Origin: Rikenellaceae bacterium
Lineage (GTDB): Bacteria > Bacteroidota > Bacteroidia > Bacteroidales > Rikenellaceae
Assembly (NCBI GenBank): GCA_015060165.1
Contig: SUZC01000017.1
Coordinates: 1 to 33,794, forward strand
DNA: 33,794 nt
Reading direction: 5' to 3'
Every line of letters starts with the position of its first letter. The stretch's first letter is position 1. Below the pieces are notes generated by a model. That model saw nothing but the letters and a program-made list of their open reading frames with translations, had not been told where the DNA came from and made no database searches. Position numbers and translations under genes: made by a program. Of the stretch, positions 1 through 8,195 are shown one piece after another.

Positions 1-234
1 ATAAAACAGTCGTAAGACTGCTGTCTGATGTCGAATCAGGCAGAGGATTTTTGTATTGAGTCAAAGTAATCATAAAATAGTCGTAAGACTGCTGTCTGAT
101 GTCGAATCAGGCAGAGGATTTTTGTATTGAGTCAAAGTAATCATAAAACAGTCGTAAGACTGCTGTCTGATGTCGAATCAGGCAGAGGATTTTTGTATTG
201 AGTCAAAGTAATCATAAAACAGTCGCAAGACTGC
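1..234. repeat. 71-bp tandem repeat array, about 3.3 copies, cut by the left edge
   Basis: Copies lie at 1-71, 72-142 and 143-213, with a partial copy at 214-234. They are nearly identical: copy 2 has one C-to-T change in the first hairpin arm, and the last partial copy has GCAA instead of GTAA in the loop. Each unit holds a hairpin CAGTC-GTAA-GACTG, a second imperfect hairpin (CTGTCTGAT/ATCAGGCAG around GTCGA) followed by a T run, and the flank GTCAAAGTAATCATAAAA. The same parts occur singly elsewhere in the window (8706-9045, 19763-20014, 29150-29349), so this is a local amplification of a dispersed element. The number of copies to the left is unknown. There are no unique spacers, so it is not CRISPR. 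Confidence 0.95.
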
Positions 235-256
235 GTCATTTATTTATATACATGTC

Positions 257-322
257 ATTCCACATTTTTACATTAACCTACTTTTGGTGATAATATTGCG
301 GTCTATGTAAAAATGCTGGAAT
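257..322. repeat. Long stem-loop ending the tandem array
   Basis: ATTCC-A-CATTTTTACAT (257-273) pairs with ATGTAAAAATG-CT-GGAAT (305-322) across a loop of about 31 nt that contains GGTGATAATA. The inner 11-bp arms are perfect and the outer 5-bp arms are also perfect. Similar stem-loops with different arm sequences occur at 8796-8850 and 19844-19893. The latter carries the same loop motif on the other strand. The rest of 323-531 is AT-rich, with no gene seen; 343-372 resembles part of the element at 8706-9045 on the opposite strand. Confidence 0.75.
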
Positions 323-403
323 CAACCTTTTATTAATGACCTTTCAAAGAACGACCTTTGCTGCACACTCTTTCTTTGAAACATTGTTCTCTGTCAGAGT
401 GAT

Positions 404-441
404 TTTTTAAACAATTTTAATAATTGGCTTTTTCGGGGTAA
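404..441. repeat. 38-bp direct repeat, copy 1
   Basis: This 38-bp stretch (starts TTTTTAAACAATTTTAATAA, ends CGGGGTAA) is identical to 1258-1295. The two copies flank the broken lipoprotein gene. A weak hairpin CAATT-TTAAT-AATTG followed by GCTTTTTC could act as a minor terminator on the plus strand. It may mark a duplication or insertion boundary. Confidence 0.85.
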
Positions 442-531
442 ATTCAATGTTTTTACACTGAATTTTGCGAAATTATACACAGGATAAGAAAAATATTTGG
501 CCAAATTATAGCGCGAATAAGAAATTGTAGT

Positions 532-539
532 TAATTTTG
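532..539 (+). promoter_or_regulatory. Candidate Bacteroidetes -7 box for the lipoprotein gene
   Basis: TAATTTTG fits the TAnnTTTG -7 consensus of Bacteroidetes sigma-ABfr promoters and lies about 73 nt before the ATG at 613. No clear -33 TTTG sits at the expected spacing, so this is a weak call. Confidence 0.35.
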
Positions 540-612
540 TATAGGAGTAAATCGCAATTGAGAAATCGAAATTCTTTTAACAATATTGTTTAACCTTATA
601 AAGGTAACGACT

Positions 613-1158
613 ATGAAAAAGATTTTCTATTGTTTTGTAGCCGCGATGCTTTTAGCGGCTTGTGATAAGGATGAACCAACTATTTCTCCAGAGCCGGAGC
701 CTCAGAAATATTGGAGAGTGTGGGATTATGGCTCAAAAATGCCGGAAAATAAAAAGAGTGAATTGATTGATGTCCCATGTTGGGAGGGAAGGAGATATCT
801 GGCGAAAATGTAAAATGGCAAGATAATCGTAAAAGATAATTCGATTGGCCGAGATGGCGCAGAGGCTGGTCTGGTGTTCAAATTTTTGCCAGATAGGTAT
901 CTTACTTATGTGATAGTTATCTATCCCCCTAAACATTCGGATAGTTTGGAGTTTTCGGTGTCTGAAATAGCGAGGGAGTGGTCGAGATTGGAATTTTTAA
1001 GTCTTGAGAATAATGAGTTAGCTTTTGTTCATAAAAGCTCCAAAAAGTACGAAGAGGGTGGTAAGATAGATGTGTATATAGTTTCACCTGGCACTCAGGA
1101 ACGATATGAATTAATAAAAAGCCATGTAGAGTGGCAAGATAACGAGGTGCCTGAATAA
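613..1158 (+). pseudogene. Small lipoprotein gene interrupted by an in-frame stop
   Basis: Starting at the ATG at 613, the frame encodes a typical lipoprotein signal (MKKIFYCFVAAMLLAAC, Cys at 17) and an acidic, proline-rich linker, and then hits TAA at 811-813. The same frame stays open beyond the stop (NGKIIVKDNSIGRDG...) to TAA at 1156-1158. Without the internal stop it would encode about 181 residues. Because both halves are in the same frame, the simplest explanation is one nonsense change (for example GAA to TAA), not a frameshift. A GTG at 874 could start the second half on its own, but that would give a protein with no signal. No family is recognised. It could also be a sequencing error or a recoded stop. 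Confidence 0.7.
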
Positions 1159-1186
1159 TTAGAGCTCATATACTAGTTCAACTTAG

Positions 1187-1218
1187 CCGCTGCGCCGTAA
1201 GGCGTGGCGGTTTTTTTT
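1187..1218 (+). terminator. Rho-independent terminator
   Basis: A 10-bp stem CCGCTGCGCC / GGCGTGGCGG with two G-T pairs and a GTAA loop is followed by eight Ts. It lies 28 bp after the lipoprotein gene stop and points in its direction. Confidence 0.9.
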
Positions 1219-1238
1219 GAATTCAAAATTTTGAATTC
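1219..1238. repeat. Perfect 20-bp palindrome made of two ATTCAAAATT arms
   Basis: GAATTCAAAATTTTGAATTC is perfectly self-complementary. It looks like the two boundary motifs (ATTCAAAATT and AATTTTGAAT) of the dispersed elements in this window fused with nothing between them, directly after the terminator. Confidence 0.7.
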
Positions 1239-1257
1239 CCCTCGCCCATCTCAAACG

Positions 1258-1295
1258 TTTTTAAACAATTTTAATAATTGGCTTTTTCGGGGTAA
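1258..1295. repeat. 38-bp direct repeat, copy 2
   Basis: Identical over 38 bp to 404-441, in the same orientation. It sits 6 bp past the 3' end of the MBOAT gene on the other strand. Starts of the two copies are 854 bp apart. Confidence 0.85.
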
Positions 1296-1301
1296 GTTCC
1301 C

Positions 1302-2816
1302 TTAGAATTGGAAATAGATAAATGGCTGGATGTCGCTCGATTTGATCTGCATCACGCACCACGCAGTAAGCACAAGCAGTGCCACCTGCCACCATAGCGA
1401 AGCGTGACCCACCTTATTCTGCAGGTCGGCGTCAATTTTGGCGGGCAGGAAGTGCATACCGTAGCCCAGCACGATAAGCGCCACTACGGCTTTGTAACCC
1501 TCGATAAATTGTGGTATGATTCCGCTATTGAAGTTGTGGAATATCTGATAGAGCATAACCTCGACAGTCTGCATATCCTCGGCGCGGAACAGTAGCCAAC
1601 CCAGGCAGACCACATTGAAGGTGAACAACCAACCGCCCAAGCGCAATACGATATTCATCTCCTCGCCGCTCTTCTTTGCCCAGGGGCAGATGGCTAGCCA
1701 CATCTTATGCAGGGCCAGCATCACGCCGTGCAACGCCCCCCACAGTACAAATCTTATAGCCGCACCGTGCCACAATCCACCCAGCACCATTGTCAGCAGC
1801 AGATTCACATAAGTACGCACCTTGCCTTTGCGGTTACCACCCAGCGAGATGTAGAGGTAGTCGCGCAACCAGCTCGATAGCGAGATGTGCCATCGGCGCC
1901 AGAACTCGGTGATGGTGGCCGACTTATATGGGGCGTCGAAGTTCTTGGGGAAGCGGAATCCGAGTAGCAGGGCGATACCTATTGCCATATCGGAGTAGCC
2001 CGAGAAGTCGCAGTAGATCTGCAGGGCGTAGCCGTAGATACCCATCAGGCACTCAAATCCCGAATAGAGCGCCGGCTCGTCGAATATACGGTCGACGAAG
2101 TTAAGCGATATGTAGTCCGAGATTATCGCCTTTTTGATAAGTCCTATGATGATGAATCCTATTCCTGCGCCAAACATCCGCTCGCTGACCATCAGCGGCT
2201 TGCGAATCTGGGGTATGAAGTCCCTTGCTCGCACAATCGGGCCGGCCACCAACTGCGGGAAGAACGAGAGGTAGAACATATAATCGATCCATCGCTCCAG
2301 AGGTTTTATCTCGCCGCGATAGATGTCGATGGTATAGCTCATCGACTGGAACACGAAGAACGATATTCCCACCGGCAGGAAGATATTCTGGAATTCGAGG
2401 AAGCCTGCCCCAAAGAGCTGGTTCGAGATGTCAATCAAAAAGTTGGTGTATTTGAAGTAACCCAACATTCCCAGGTTGATGGCCGCACTCAGTGCCACCA
2501 GTCGCTTCTTGCGGGGCTGATTCTTGCCCGACGCAGCGATGGCGTTACCTATCAAGTAGTCACTCACTGCCGCGAATATGAGTAGCAGGAAGTATATTCC
2601 ACTCGACTTGTAGTAGAAATATATCGAGAAGAGTATTACATAGAGAATTCTAAGCGTGGTTGTGCGACGCAGCAGCAGATATATCGACGTGAATCCCACA
2701 AACAGAAACAGAAACAATCCGCTGTTGAAAATCAGCGGTGCTTGTGCATCATATTGCAGCAGCTCCTGCACTCGTGCCAGGAGCCCATCGAAGGATATGT
2801 CGAATTCACCTATCAT
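1302..2816 (-). CDS. MBOAT family O-acyltransferase (AlgI-like)
   Basis: This 504-residue polytopic membrane protein belongs to the membrane-bound O-acyltransferase family, which moves acyl groups across the inner membrane onto exported polymers (AlgI for alginate, DltB for teichoic acid). The family landmarks are present: FFPQLVAGPIVRA (185-197), YCDFSGYSDMA (268-278), the WRRWHISLSSWLRDYLY block (306-322), and GGLWHGA (346-352) with the probable catalytic His350. About ten or more hydrophobic segments are visible. The ATG overlaps the stop of the SGNH hydrolase gene by 4 bp (ATGA), showing translational coupling. The partner implies acetylation or acylation of an extracellular polysaccharide, but the acceptor cannot be told from sequence. 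The family call is firm. Confidence 0.93.
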   Translation of the reverse strand: MIGEFDISFDGLLARVQELLQYDAQAPLIFNSGLFLFLFVGFTSIYLLLRRTTTLRILYVILFSIYFYYKSSGIYFLLLIFAAVSDYLIGNAIAASGKNQPRKKRLVALSAAINLGMLGYFKYTNFLIDISNQLFGAGFLEFQNIFLPVGISFFVFQSMSYTIDIYRGEIKPLERWIDYMFYLSFFPQLVAGPIVRARDFIPQIRKPLMVSERMFGAGIGFIIIGLIKKAIISDYISLNFVDRIFDEPALYSGFECLMGIYGYALQIYCDFSGYSDMAIGIALLLGFRFPKNFDAPYKSATITEFWRRWHISLSSWLRDYLYISLGGNRKGKVRTYVNLLLTMVLGGLWHGAAIRFVLWGALHGVMLALHKMWLAICPWAKKSGEEMNIVLRLGGWLFTFNVVCLGWLLFRAEDMQTVEVMLYQIFHNFNSGIIPQFIEGYKAVVALIVLGYGMHFLPAKIDADLQNKVGHASLWWQVALLVLTAWCVMQIKSSDIQPFIYFQF

Positions 2817-4522
2817 TCGCTTGCGAGATTCAAAGTGTCAGTAATCGATTGGGTGAGCTCCTCGTGCAGGGGCTTCTGGGTTGCAAGCGAGTCGATATTC
2901 ATCGGCTCGATGCCCTCCAATGGCTCTGCGATGATGGGCTTCTGTCGCTCGACGCGGGCCCTCCACTCGCGGCTATAATTCTGCACACCCTGCAAGATGG
3001 CGTAGTAGAGCTGGCGAGCCACCTCACGACCTCCTGCATAGTTGATGTGGGTGTAGTCCTTGCCTGCCCAGTTGTTGTTGACAAATGCGGTCATACCGCC
3101 CTTGCGTTGCATAGCCTCGTAGGTGTTCCAGAAGGCTGCGCCGCAGTTCTCGGCAGCCGTACGTTGCCAACGGCTCAGGTCGACGGCCGAACGCATCGGG
3201 GTGATGCCATTTTCGTCCTTTTGTGAGCGGTCGCTCACTCCCATAACCAGCACTGCAGCTCCGGGGAAGCAGCTGCGCACGTATCGAATCATCTTCTCCA
3301 CCTGCTCGGCATAGAGCGAGTAGTTGGTACGCTCGGCCTGCATAATGTTGAGTCCGTATTGTAGCACCACCAAATCGTAGGGGCGCATAGTGTTGATTTG
3401 AGCATTTACCGAAGGGTTCGAGCGGAACATAGCTTGACCGTTGTTGCTGCGTATCGAGAGGTTGTCGACGCTCACACCCTGCGTATCGTCGAACTCGGCA
3501 CCTATGGCGGTGAATCCTGCTGCACCCCGAACGACTCGCATCTCAAGCGAGTGAATCGAAGGCTCCTCGATGACTATCTGGCGTACCACTTCGTCGCCAT
3601 CGAACGAGAATGTACGCTCCTCGCCATCGTTGAGTTTGATGGCTACAACCGACTCCTCGCGGCTGATGAAGAGCACTCTTGCGCGACGGCACTCCTGCAA
3701 GTGGCGACGACGCTCGGTCATATCCCATCGTGTCGAAGCACCTTCGCTGGCTTGCGCGATCCATCCCGAAACGAAGAAGTCGTTGGAGTATGGCTCAGGC
3801 ACATTTTTGAGTTGCATAATGTTATATGGGGTCCAACCCTTCGATTGGGTCTTGATAGTCTGACGGAAACCGGTAAATGGCGATGCCACAGGGGCATATC
3901 CCACGCCCAGGCCGTGGAAACTATCCTGCAAAAGCTCTCTGAGGTCGGCTGTCAGAATGTCGCCCTCGACAAACGAGTCGCCCATAAATGCCACCCTCAC
4001 GCTGCTCTTTCCTGCGAGCAGTTTTTCGTAGAGTTGGCTCATCGGACTTCGCTCGCTGGCGTTGTCACCAGCAAAAAACTCCTCGATAGGGATAATGAGC
4101 GAATCGGCAGGCAGGATATCCGAGAAATCGGCCAGCGGAATAGAGTCCAGAGCCGGAATCTGCAGATTGTCGCTGCCCATATCGCCACCCGAAGGTTGCT
4201 CGTCGAAGATACCCTCCCACGAAGCCGATGTAGCCTCGCCCATAGGCGACGCGGTAGCGGTGGTTTCGGCCACCTTTTGAGCTACCTCTATCAGGTCGAC
4301 CTCAAACTCCTTCACATCGAGTTCGGGCAGCTCGGCAAGCTCGGTCGAACCCTGCTCGGCGGGGGTATCGTGGTCGATCAGATCCGAAACGATACTGGCA
4401 CGACGCAACTTCACTCCACCAACCGTAATGGGCGGAATGAAACTAATGACGGTAAGCACAAGCAGCGTTGCGCAAGCTACCTGCCAACCTCGTGAGGTAT
4501 AGTCGTTTGGGTGTTTGGGCAT
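2813..4522 (-). CDS. Membrane-anchored SGNH/GDSL hydrolase or acetyltransferase
   Basis: The 569-residue protein has one N-terminal membrane segment (about 14-32), then an acidic low-complexity linker to about residue 160, then an SGNH-fold domain. Block I is FMGDSFVEGD with nucleophile Ser183, block III is LQYGLN, and block V is DYTH, giving Asp489 and His492. Proteins of this fold next to an MBOAT (compare AlgJ/AlgX or PatB) take acyl groups delivered by the MBOAT and transfer them to a polymer in the periplasm, or remove them. The 4-bp overlap with the MBOAT gene supports a joint job. The charged linker probably spans the periplasm. Whether it is a transferase or an esterase cannot be settled here. 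Confidence 0.85.
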   Translation of the reverse strand: MPKHPNDYTSRGWQVACATLLVLTVISFIPPITVGGVKLRRASIVSDLIDHDTPAEQGSTELAELPELDVKEFEVDLIEVAQKVAETTATASPMGEATSASWEGIFDEQPSGGDMGSDNLQIPALDSIPLADFSDILPADSLIIPIEEFFAGDNASERSPMSQLYEKLLAGKSSVRVAFMGDSFVEGDILTADLRELLQDSFHGLGVGYAPVASPFTGFRQTIKTQSKGWTPYNIMQLKNVPEPYSNDFFVSGWIAQASEGASTRWDMTERRRHLQECRRARVLFISREESVVAIKLNDGEERTFSFDGDEVVRQIVIEEPSIHSLEMRVVRGAAGFTAIGAEFDDTQGVSVDNLSIRSNNGQAMFRSNPSVNAQINTMRPYDLVVLQYGLNIMQAERTNYSLYAEQVEKMIRYVRSCFPGAAVLVMGVSDRSQKDENGITPMRSAVDLSRWQRTAAENCGAAFWNTYEAMQRKGGMTAFVNNNWAGKDYTHINYAGGREVARQLYYAILQGVQNYSREWRARVERQKPIIAEPLEGIEPMNIDSLATQKPLHEELTQSITDTLNLASE

Positions 4523-4560
4523 TGGTGAGTAGATTGAATTTGTAACGAAAAATTAGTCGT

Positions 4561-5319
4561 TTAGTCGTTGCGTCGCGAAACCATCGAGACGTAGTATAGC
4601 ACTGTGGCGATGGCACTCAGCGCAGCCACCAGATATGTACGAGCGGCCCAGCGGAGCGATTCGCGGGCATAACCGAGCTGTGCACCCTGCAACATACGGC
4701 TACTCTGCAACCACTCCAAAGCGCGTTGCGAAGCGTTGTACTCGACGGGAAGTGTTACAATCGAGAATAGGGCCGACATGGCAATCAATCCAATTCCAAT
4801 CCAGCACACTGTGGTTGAGTTTGTCGATGCCATAATGGCGATACCGGCGATGATGACCCAAGTGGCAGTCTTCGATGCGAAGTTCACCACAGGCACCAAT
4901 GCCGAACGCATCACCAGCGGAGCATAGCCCTGAGCGTGCTGAATGGCGTGACCGCACTCGTGACAGGCAACGGCTGCTGCCGCAATGCTGCGTGACGAAT
5001 AGACGCTATCGCTCAGGTTGACAGTCATATTTGCGGGGTTGAAGTGATCGGTGAGCTGGCCACGTACGTGGGTGATTTTCACGTTGTGAACATTGTTCTG
5101 ACGCAGCATCTGCTCGGCCACCTCGGCACCGGTCATTCCGTTGGGGAATGGCACCTGCGAATATTTGGCAAATACCGATTGGAGGCGAGCCTGAACGATG
5201 TATCCCAAAACACCGATTATACCCATCAAAATAATTGAGCCACCCGATGAGAATCCCATCGCGCCTGTATTATACCCGTTGGTCGCATAGTCCTGAACGA
5301 GTTGCAATAAATCCAACAT
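4561..5319 (-). CDS. YugP-like neutral zinc metallopeptidase
   Basis: This 252-residue membrane protein has the zinc site HECGH (His120, Glu121, His124) inside VACHECGHAIQHAQ, with Glu193 of PVEYNASQRA as a likely third ligand. An N-terminal hydrophobic segment (about 27-44) and segments at about 152-190 and 225-245 place it in the inner membrane. The length and order match the YugP/DUF2005 family (putative neutral zinc metallopeptidase), whose substrate is not well established. It is the first gene of the minus-strand operon, 38 bp before the SGNH gene. A link to polymer acylation is not indicated by the sequence. Confidence 0.88.
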   Translation of the reverse strand: MLDLLQLVQDYATNGYNTGAMGFSSGGSIILMGIIGVLGYIVQARLQSVFAKYSQVPFPNGMTGAEVAEQMLRQNNVHNVKITHVRGQLTDHFNPANMTVNLSDSVYSSRSIAAAAVACHECGHAIQHAQGYAPLVMRSALVPVVNFASKTATWVIIAGIAIMASTNSTTVCWIGIGLIAMSALFSIVTLPVEYNASQRALEWLQSSRMLQGAQLGYARESLRWAARTYLVAALSAIATVLYYVSMVSRRND

Positions 5320-5391
5320 AATATCCTTGTTTTAAGTTTAACTTTATAACCGTAACTACATATCGAACGGTTAAACTTTCTATAAATTACG

Positions 5392-5399
5392 CAAAAGTA
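5392..5399 (-). promoter_or_regulatory. Candidate -7 box for the protease-SGNH-MBOAT operon
   Basis: On the minus strand TACTTTTG fits TAnnTTTG, 73 nt before the protease ATG. It stands back to back with the box at 5413-5420. No obvious -33 box. Confidence 0.4.
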
Positions 5400-5412
5400 C
5401 GAAATTTTTGCA

Positions 5413-5420
5413 TAACTTTG
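5413..5420 (+). promoter_or_regulatory. Candidate -7 box for the LolC/E-ubiE operon
   Basis: TAACTTTG fits TAnnTTTG, about 95 nt before the ATG at 5516. The two divergent -7 boxes are separated by only 13 bp, so the promoters probably share or compete for upstream DNA. Confidence 0.4.
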
Positions 5421-5515
5421 TACGGAATTTTGACATTTTGTTGGGGGTTAATGTTACCTGCCTGCAAGAGAGTATTATATCCGCACCCGAGTAGGCTGAA
5501 ATCAGAGTCGCTGCG

Positions 5516-6787
5516 ATGAAGAATTTGGAATATATAATTGCACGCCGTACGGCCTCGGCCGAGGGTGGTTCGCGAGCTGTGGTGATGACCCGCATTGCGG
5601 TGGCCACAGTGGCATTGGGCGTAGCGGTGATGATATTGGCTTTGGCCGTGATGGAGGGTTTTCGTCGTGAGGTCGATAGCCGCCTGCGCGGTCTTATGGC
5701 CGATGTAGTGGTTCACGATATTTCGGGTTTGTTGGCCTTGGAGGCCGAGCCGATGCCCTACGACGAGCAACTCGATGGTTTGCTACGACAGAGCGAGGGT
5801 GTTGAGAGTGTGGCGAGGTATGCAATGATTTCGGGTATGGCCCGCAGTGGCGACGATGTGGCTGCGCTACAACTCAAAGGTATTGGCGCTGAGTACGACA
5901 CTTTGTGGTGGCACTCGGCACTTGTCGATGGTCACTTGCCCGATGTGGCCGCCGAGAGCCGTTCAAAGTCGATTGCAGTGTCGCAGACCACAGCCCGAGA
6001 GTTGGGTATTACGGTGGGCGACAAAGTAGAGATGCTCTTTTTTGGAGACGATGAGCGTCCGCGCCGAGACCGATTCAAGGTGTGCGGAGTCTACTCGTCG
6101 GGGCTCGAAGAGATGGAGCGATTGGTAGCCTTGGCCGATATTCGCGATGTGGCACGACTCAGGGGCGACGGCTCGCTGGTTTCGGGCTACGAAGTGATGT
6201 TTGAGGCGCAAGCCGGTGCTGCGGCCAATAGCCGTAAGCAGTTGTGGCTCGACGATTTAACCCGCAACGTGGCCGAATATGCCGCTCAGAGCGATGCCGA
6301 CCATTCACCCGTCGCGGTGGGTATTGCCGAGCGTTATCCGGTGGTCTTCGATTGGCTGAAGGCTCACGGTGTGAATGCTGCTGTGGTGATTGTGATAATG
6401 ATGATGGTGCTACTCTTCAATATGACCTCGGCGTTGCTGATTATGGTTCTGGATCGTACGGGAATGATTGGAGTGTTGAAGGCGCAGGGTATGCGCAACG
6501 AAGCCATACGTCGCATATTCCTCTATCGTTCGGCTATGCTCTTTATGCGTGGTGCGCTGTGGGGCAACCTGGTGGGATTGGGATTGGTTGTGGTGCAACA
6601 GGTGTGGCACCCCATCGAATTGGATGCTTCGGGATATATGCTTGCGGTGTTGCCCGTCAGGGTGGAGCTGTGGTGGTGGCTCTTGCTGAATGTTGCGACT
6701 GCGGTGTTGACGGTGGCTTCGATGATATTGCCCTCGGCCATAGTGTTGCGTATCTCGCCCGTCGAGTCGCTCAAATACAAAGCATAG
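5516..6787 (+). CDS. LolC/LolE-type ABC transporter permease
   Basis: The 423-residue protein has one membrane helix near the N terminus (about 27-46), a large periplasmic domain, and three C-terminal helices (about 290-312, 335-360, 385-408), the layout of LolC/LolE and MacB-like FtsX-family permeases. In the Lol system these permeases release lipoproteins from the inner membrane for transport to the outer membrane. The C-terminal MTSALLIMVLDRTGMIGVLKAQG region matches the FtsX domain coupling helix. The ATPase partner is not nearby, as is usual in Bacteroidetes. First gene of a plus-strand run, 76 bp before ubiE. Family firm; Lol function probable. Confidence 0.85.
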   Translation: MKNLEYIIARRTASAEGGSRAVVMTRIAVATVALGVAVMILALAVMEGFRREVDSRLRGLMADVVVHDISGLLALEAEPMPYDEQLDGLLRQSEGVESVARYAMISGMARSGDDVAALQLKGIGAEYDTLWWHSALVDGHLPDVAAESRSKSIAVSQTTARELGITVGDKVEMLFFGDDERPRRDRFKVCGVYSSGLEEMERLVALADIRDVARLRGDGSLVSGYEVMFEAQAGAAANSRKQLWLDDLTRNVAEYAAQSDADHSPVAVGIAERYPVVFDWLKAHGVNAAVVIVIMMMVLLFNMTSALLIMVLDRTGMIGVLKAQGMRNEAIRRIFLYRSAMLFMRGALWGNLVGLGLVVVQQVWHPIELDASGYMLAVLPVRVELWWWLLLNVATAVLTVASMILPSAIVLRISPVESLKYKA

Positions 6788-6863
6788 GACAGGCCGATTA
6801 GGGCGATACAACAAAGCCGATAGCATTGGCACAATAAATTGAAAAAAAATTAGTTAAAAAGAT

Positions 6864-7583
6864 ATGAAACCCTACAACTCAAATAAGAGCAAGAAGGAGG
6901 AGGTGCAGCGAATGTTCGATAACATTGCTCCCACCTACGACCGTCTGAATCATCTCTTTTCGTTGTCGATTGACAAGGCGTGGCGTCGCCGAGTTATGCG
7001 CAAGGTGCGCCGTATGAAACCTGAGCGAGTGCTCGACCTGGCAACGGGTACAGGCGATTTGGCAATCAAGATGTCGAAGCGTATGCCCAATGCCAAGATT
7101 ATGGGTGTCGACCTCTCGGAGAATATGCTGGCCATAGCTGCCGAGAAGGTGCGTCGTCAAGGTTTGGAGGATCACATTGCTCTCTATCAGGGCGATGCCG
7201 AGAACCTCGATTTGGGCGATGGCGTGATGGATGTGGTGACCGTAGCCTTCGGTGTGCGTAACTTCGGTAATATCGAGCAAGGCTTGCGCGAGATCTGGCG
7301 AGTGCTTGCCAGTGGTGGCCACTTGGTTATTCTGGAGTTTTCCACCCCACGCAATTTCCTGGTGCGTAAGGCCTATCAGTTATACTCCAACCACGTGATG
7401 AAACCCGTTGGAGGATTAGTGTCGCACGACCGTAAGGCATACGACTACCTGCCCGATTCGATTGTAGAGTTTCCTGAGCCTGATAAGTTTTTGGATATGT
7501 TGCACGAGGTGGGATTCGTCGAGTGTCGTCGTCATAGCCAGAGTTTCGGCATAGCCCAAATCTATATTGCACGTAAATCATAG
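6864..7583 (+). CDS. ubiE: Demethylmenaquinone methyltransferase
   Basis: The 239-residue class I SAM methyltransferase catalyses the last step of menaquinone synthesis (demethylmenaquinone to menaquinone), also called MenG. The family signature YDRLNHLFSLSIDKAWR lies at 25-41, SAM motif I VLDLATGTGDLA at 56-67, and the conserved FGVRNF block and FSTPRN segment follow. Length equals the family norm. In an anaerobic Bacteroidales cell only the menaquinone reaction is relevant. The next gene starts 20 bp downstream, so both are likely co-transcribed. Confidence 0.95.
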   Translation: MKPYNSNKSKKEEVQRMFDNIAPTYDRLNHLFSLSIDKAWRRRVMRKVRRMKPERVLDLATGTGDLAIKMSKRMPNAKIMGVDLSENMLAIAAEKVRRQGLEDHIALYQGDAENLDLGDGVMDVVTVAFGVRNFGNIEQGLREIWRVLASGGHLVILEFSTPRNFLVRKAYQLYSNHVMKPVGGLVSHDRKAYDYLPDSIVEFPEPDKFLDMLHEVGFVECRRHSQSFGIAQIYIARKS

Positions 7584-7603
7584 CCGTTTGTAAAGCGAGG
7601 ATT

Positions 7604-8128
7604 ATGAGATTGTTGCGTTGTCTGCTGCTGTTGCTTTTGTGGAGTGTGGCTCTGTCGTGTAGCTCCGAAGGACTTCCCACAATCGAGCGTGTGAGCGTGG
7701 CGAGCATCGAGCAGGGTGATGGTCCGAGCGAACTCCCTAAGCGAGTGGTGCTGACTCTCGATATCGACAATCCGAGCTATGCTGCCAAGTTGCTTAAAGG
7801 GCGTGTTCGCATCAGCTACGAGGGTAGAAATGTGGTGATTCTCTCGCTCGATGAGAAGGTCAAGGTGGCGGCCCGTAGCCGTCAGCAGGTCGATGTGCCG
7901 CTGCACGTGGGTTTCGCCCGTAACTCATCGGCGGTAGCCTTCAAGGAGGCTCTCCGCAATCACGATTTGACCAATGTGAAGCTCGAATGGCAGCTCGATG
8001 TGAGGGTGGCTGGAATCAAACGCTCGCAGATTGTGCAGGCTGCCGAACCGATGGCCGAAATACTCTCGGAGGAGCAGCTTCAGACGTTATGGCAGATGCT
8101 TGAGACTGAGCCCAACGAGGCTAAGTGA
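7604..8128 (+). CDS. Small lipoprotein with an LEA/WHy-like domain
   Basis: The 174-residue protein starts with a Leu-rich signal and a lipobox ending at Cys19 (SVALSC). The mature part reads as a beta-rich domain: RVVLTLDIDNPSYAAKLLKGRVRISYEG resembles the 'water stress and hypersensitive response' / LEA14-like fold found in many Bacteroidetes lipoproteins, where a short Asn-Pro segment follows the first strand. Function unknown. It sits 20 bp after ubiE and 49-67 bp before the SPOR-like gene. The domain assignment is by eye and moderate; lipoprotein status is more secure. Confidence 0.75.
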   Translation: MRLLRCLLLLLLWSVALSCSSEGLPTIERVSVASIEQGDGPSELPKRVVLTLDIDNPSYAAKLLKGRVRISYEGRNVVILSLDEKVKVAARSRQQVDVPLHVGFARNSSAVAFKEALRNHDLTNVKLEWQLDVRVAGIKRSQIVQAAEPMAEILSEEQLQTLWQMLETEPNEAK

Positions 8129-8195
8129 TTTGATGGCAAACAGAAAATAGAAAAGAGCAGTACTACGATAGAAAATAATGAAAATACAAAACAAT

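Noticed and set aside
1..234. Tandem repeats considered as a CRISPR array
   Set aside because: The repeats are head-to-tail 71-bp units with no unique spacers and no cas genes in the window.
3398..4495. Long plus-strand reading frame opposite the SGNH hydrolase gene
   Set aside because: It lies fully antisense to a gene with clear motifs, and its translation has no domain or signal; it reflects GC-biased codons.
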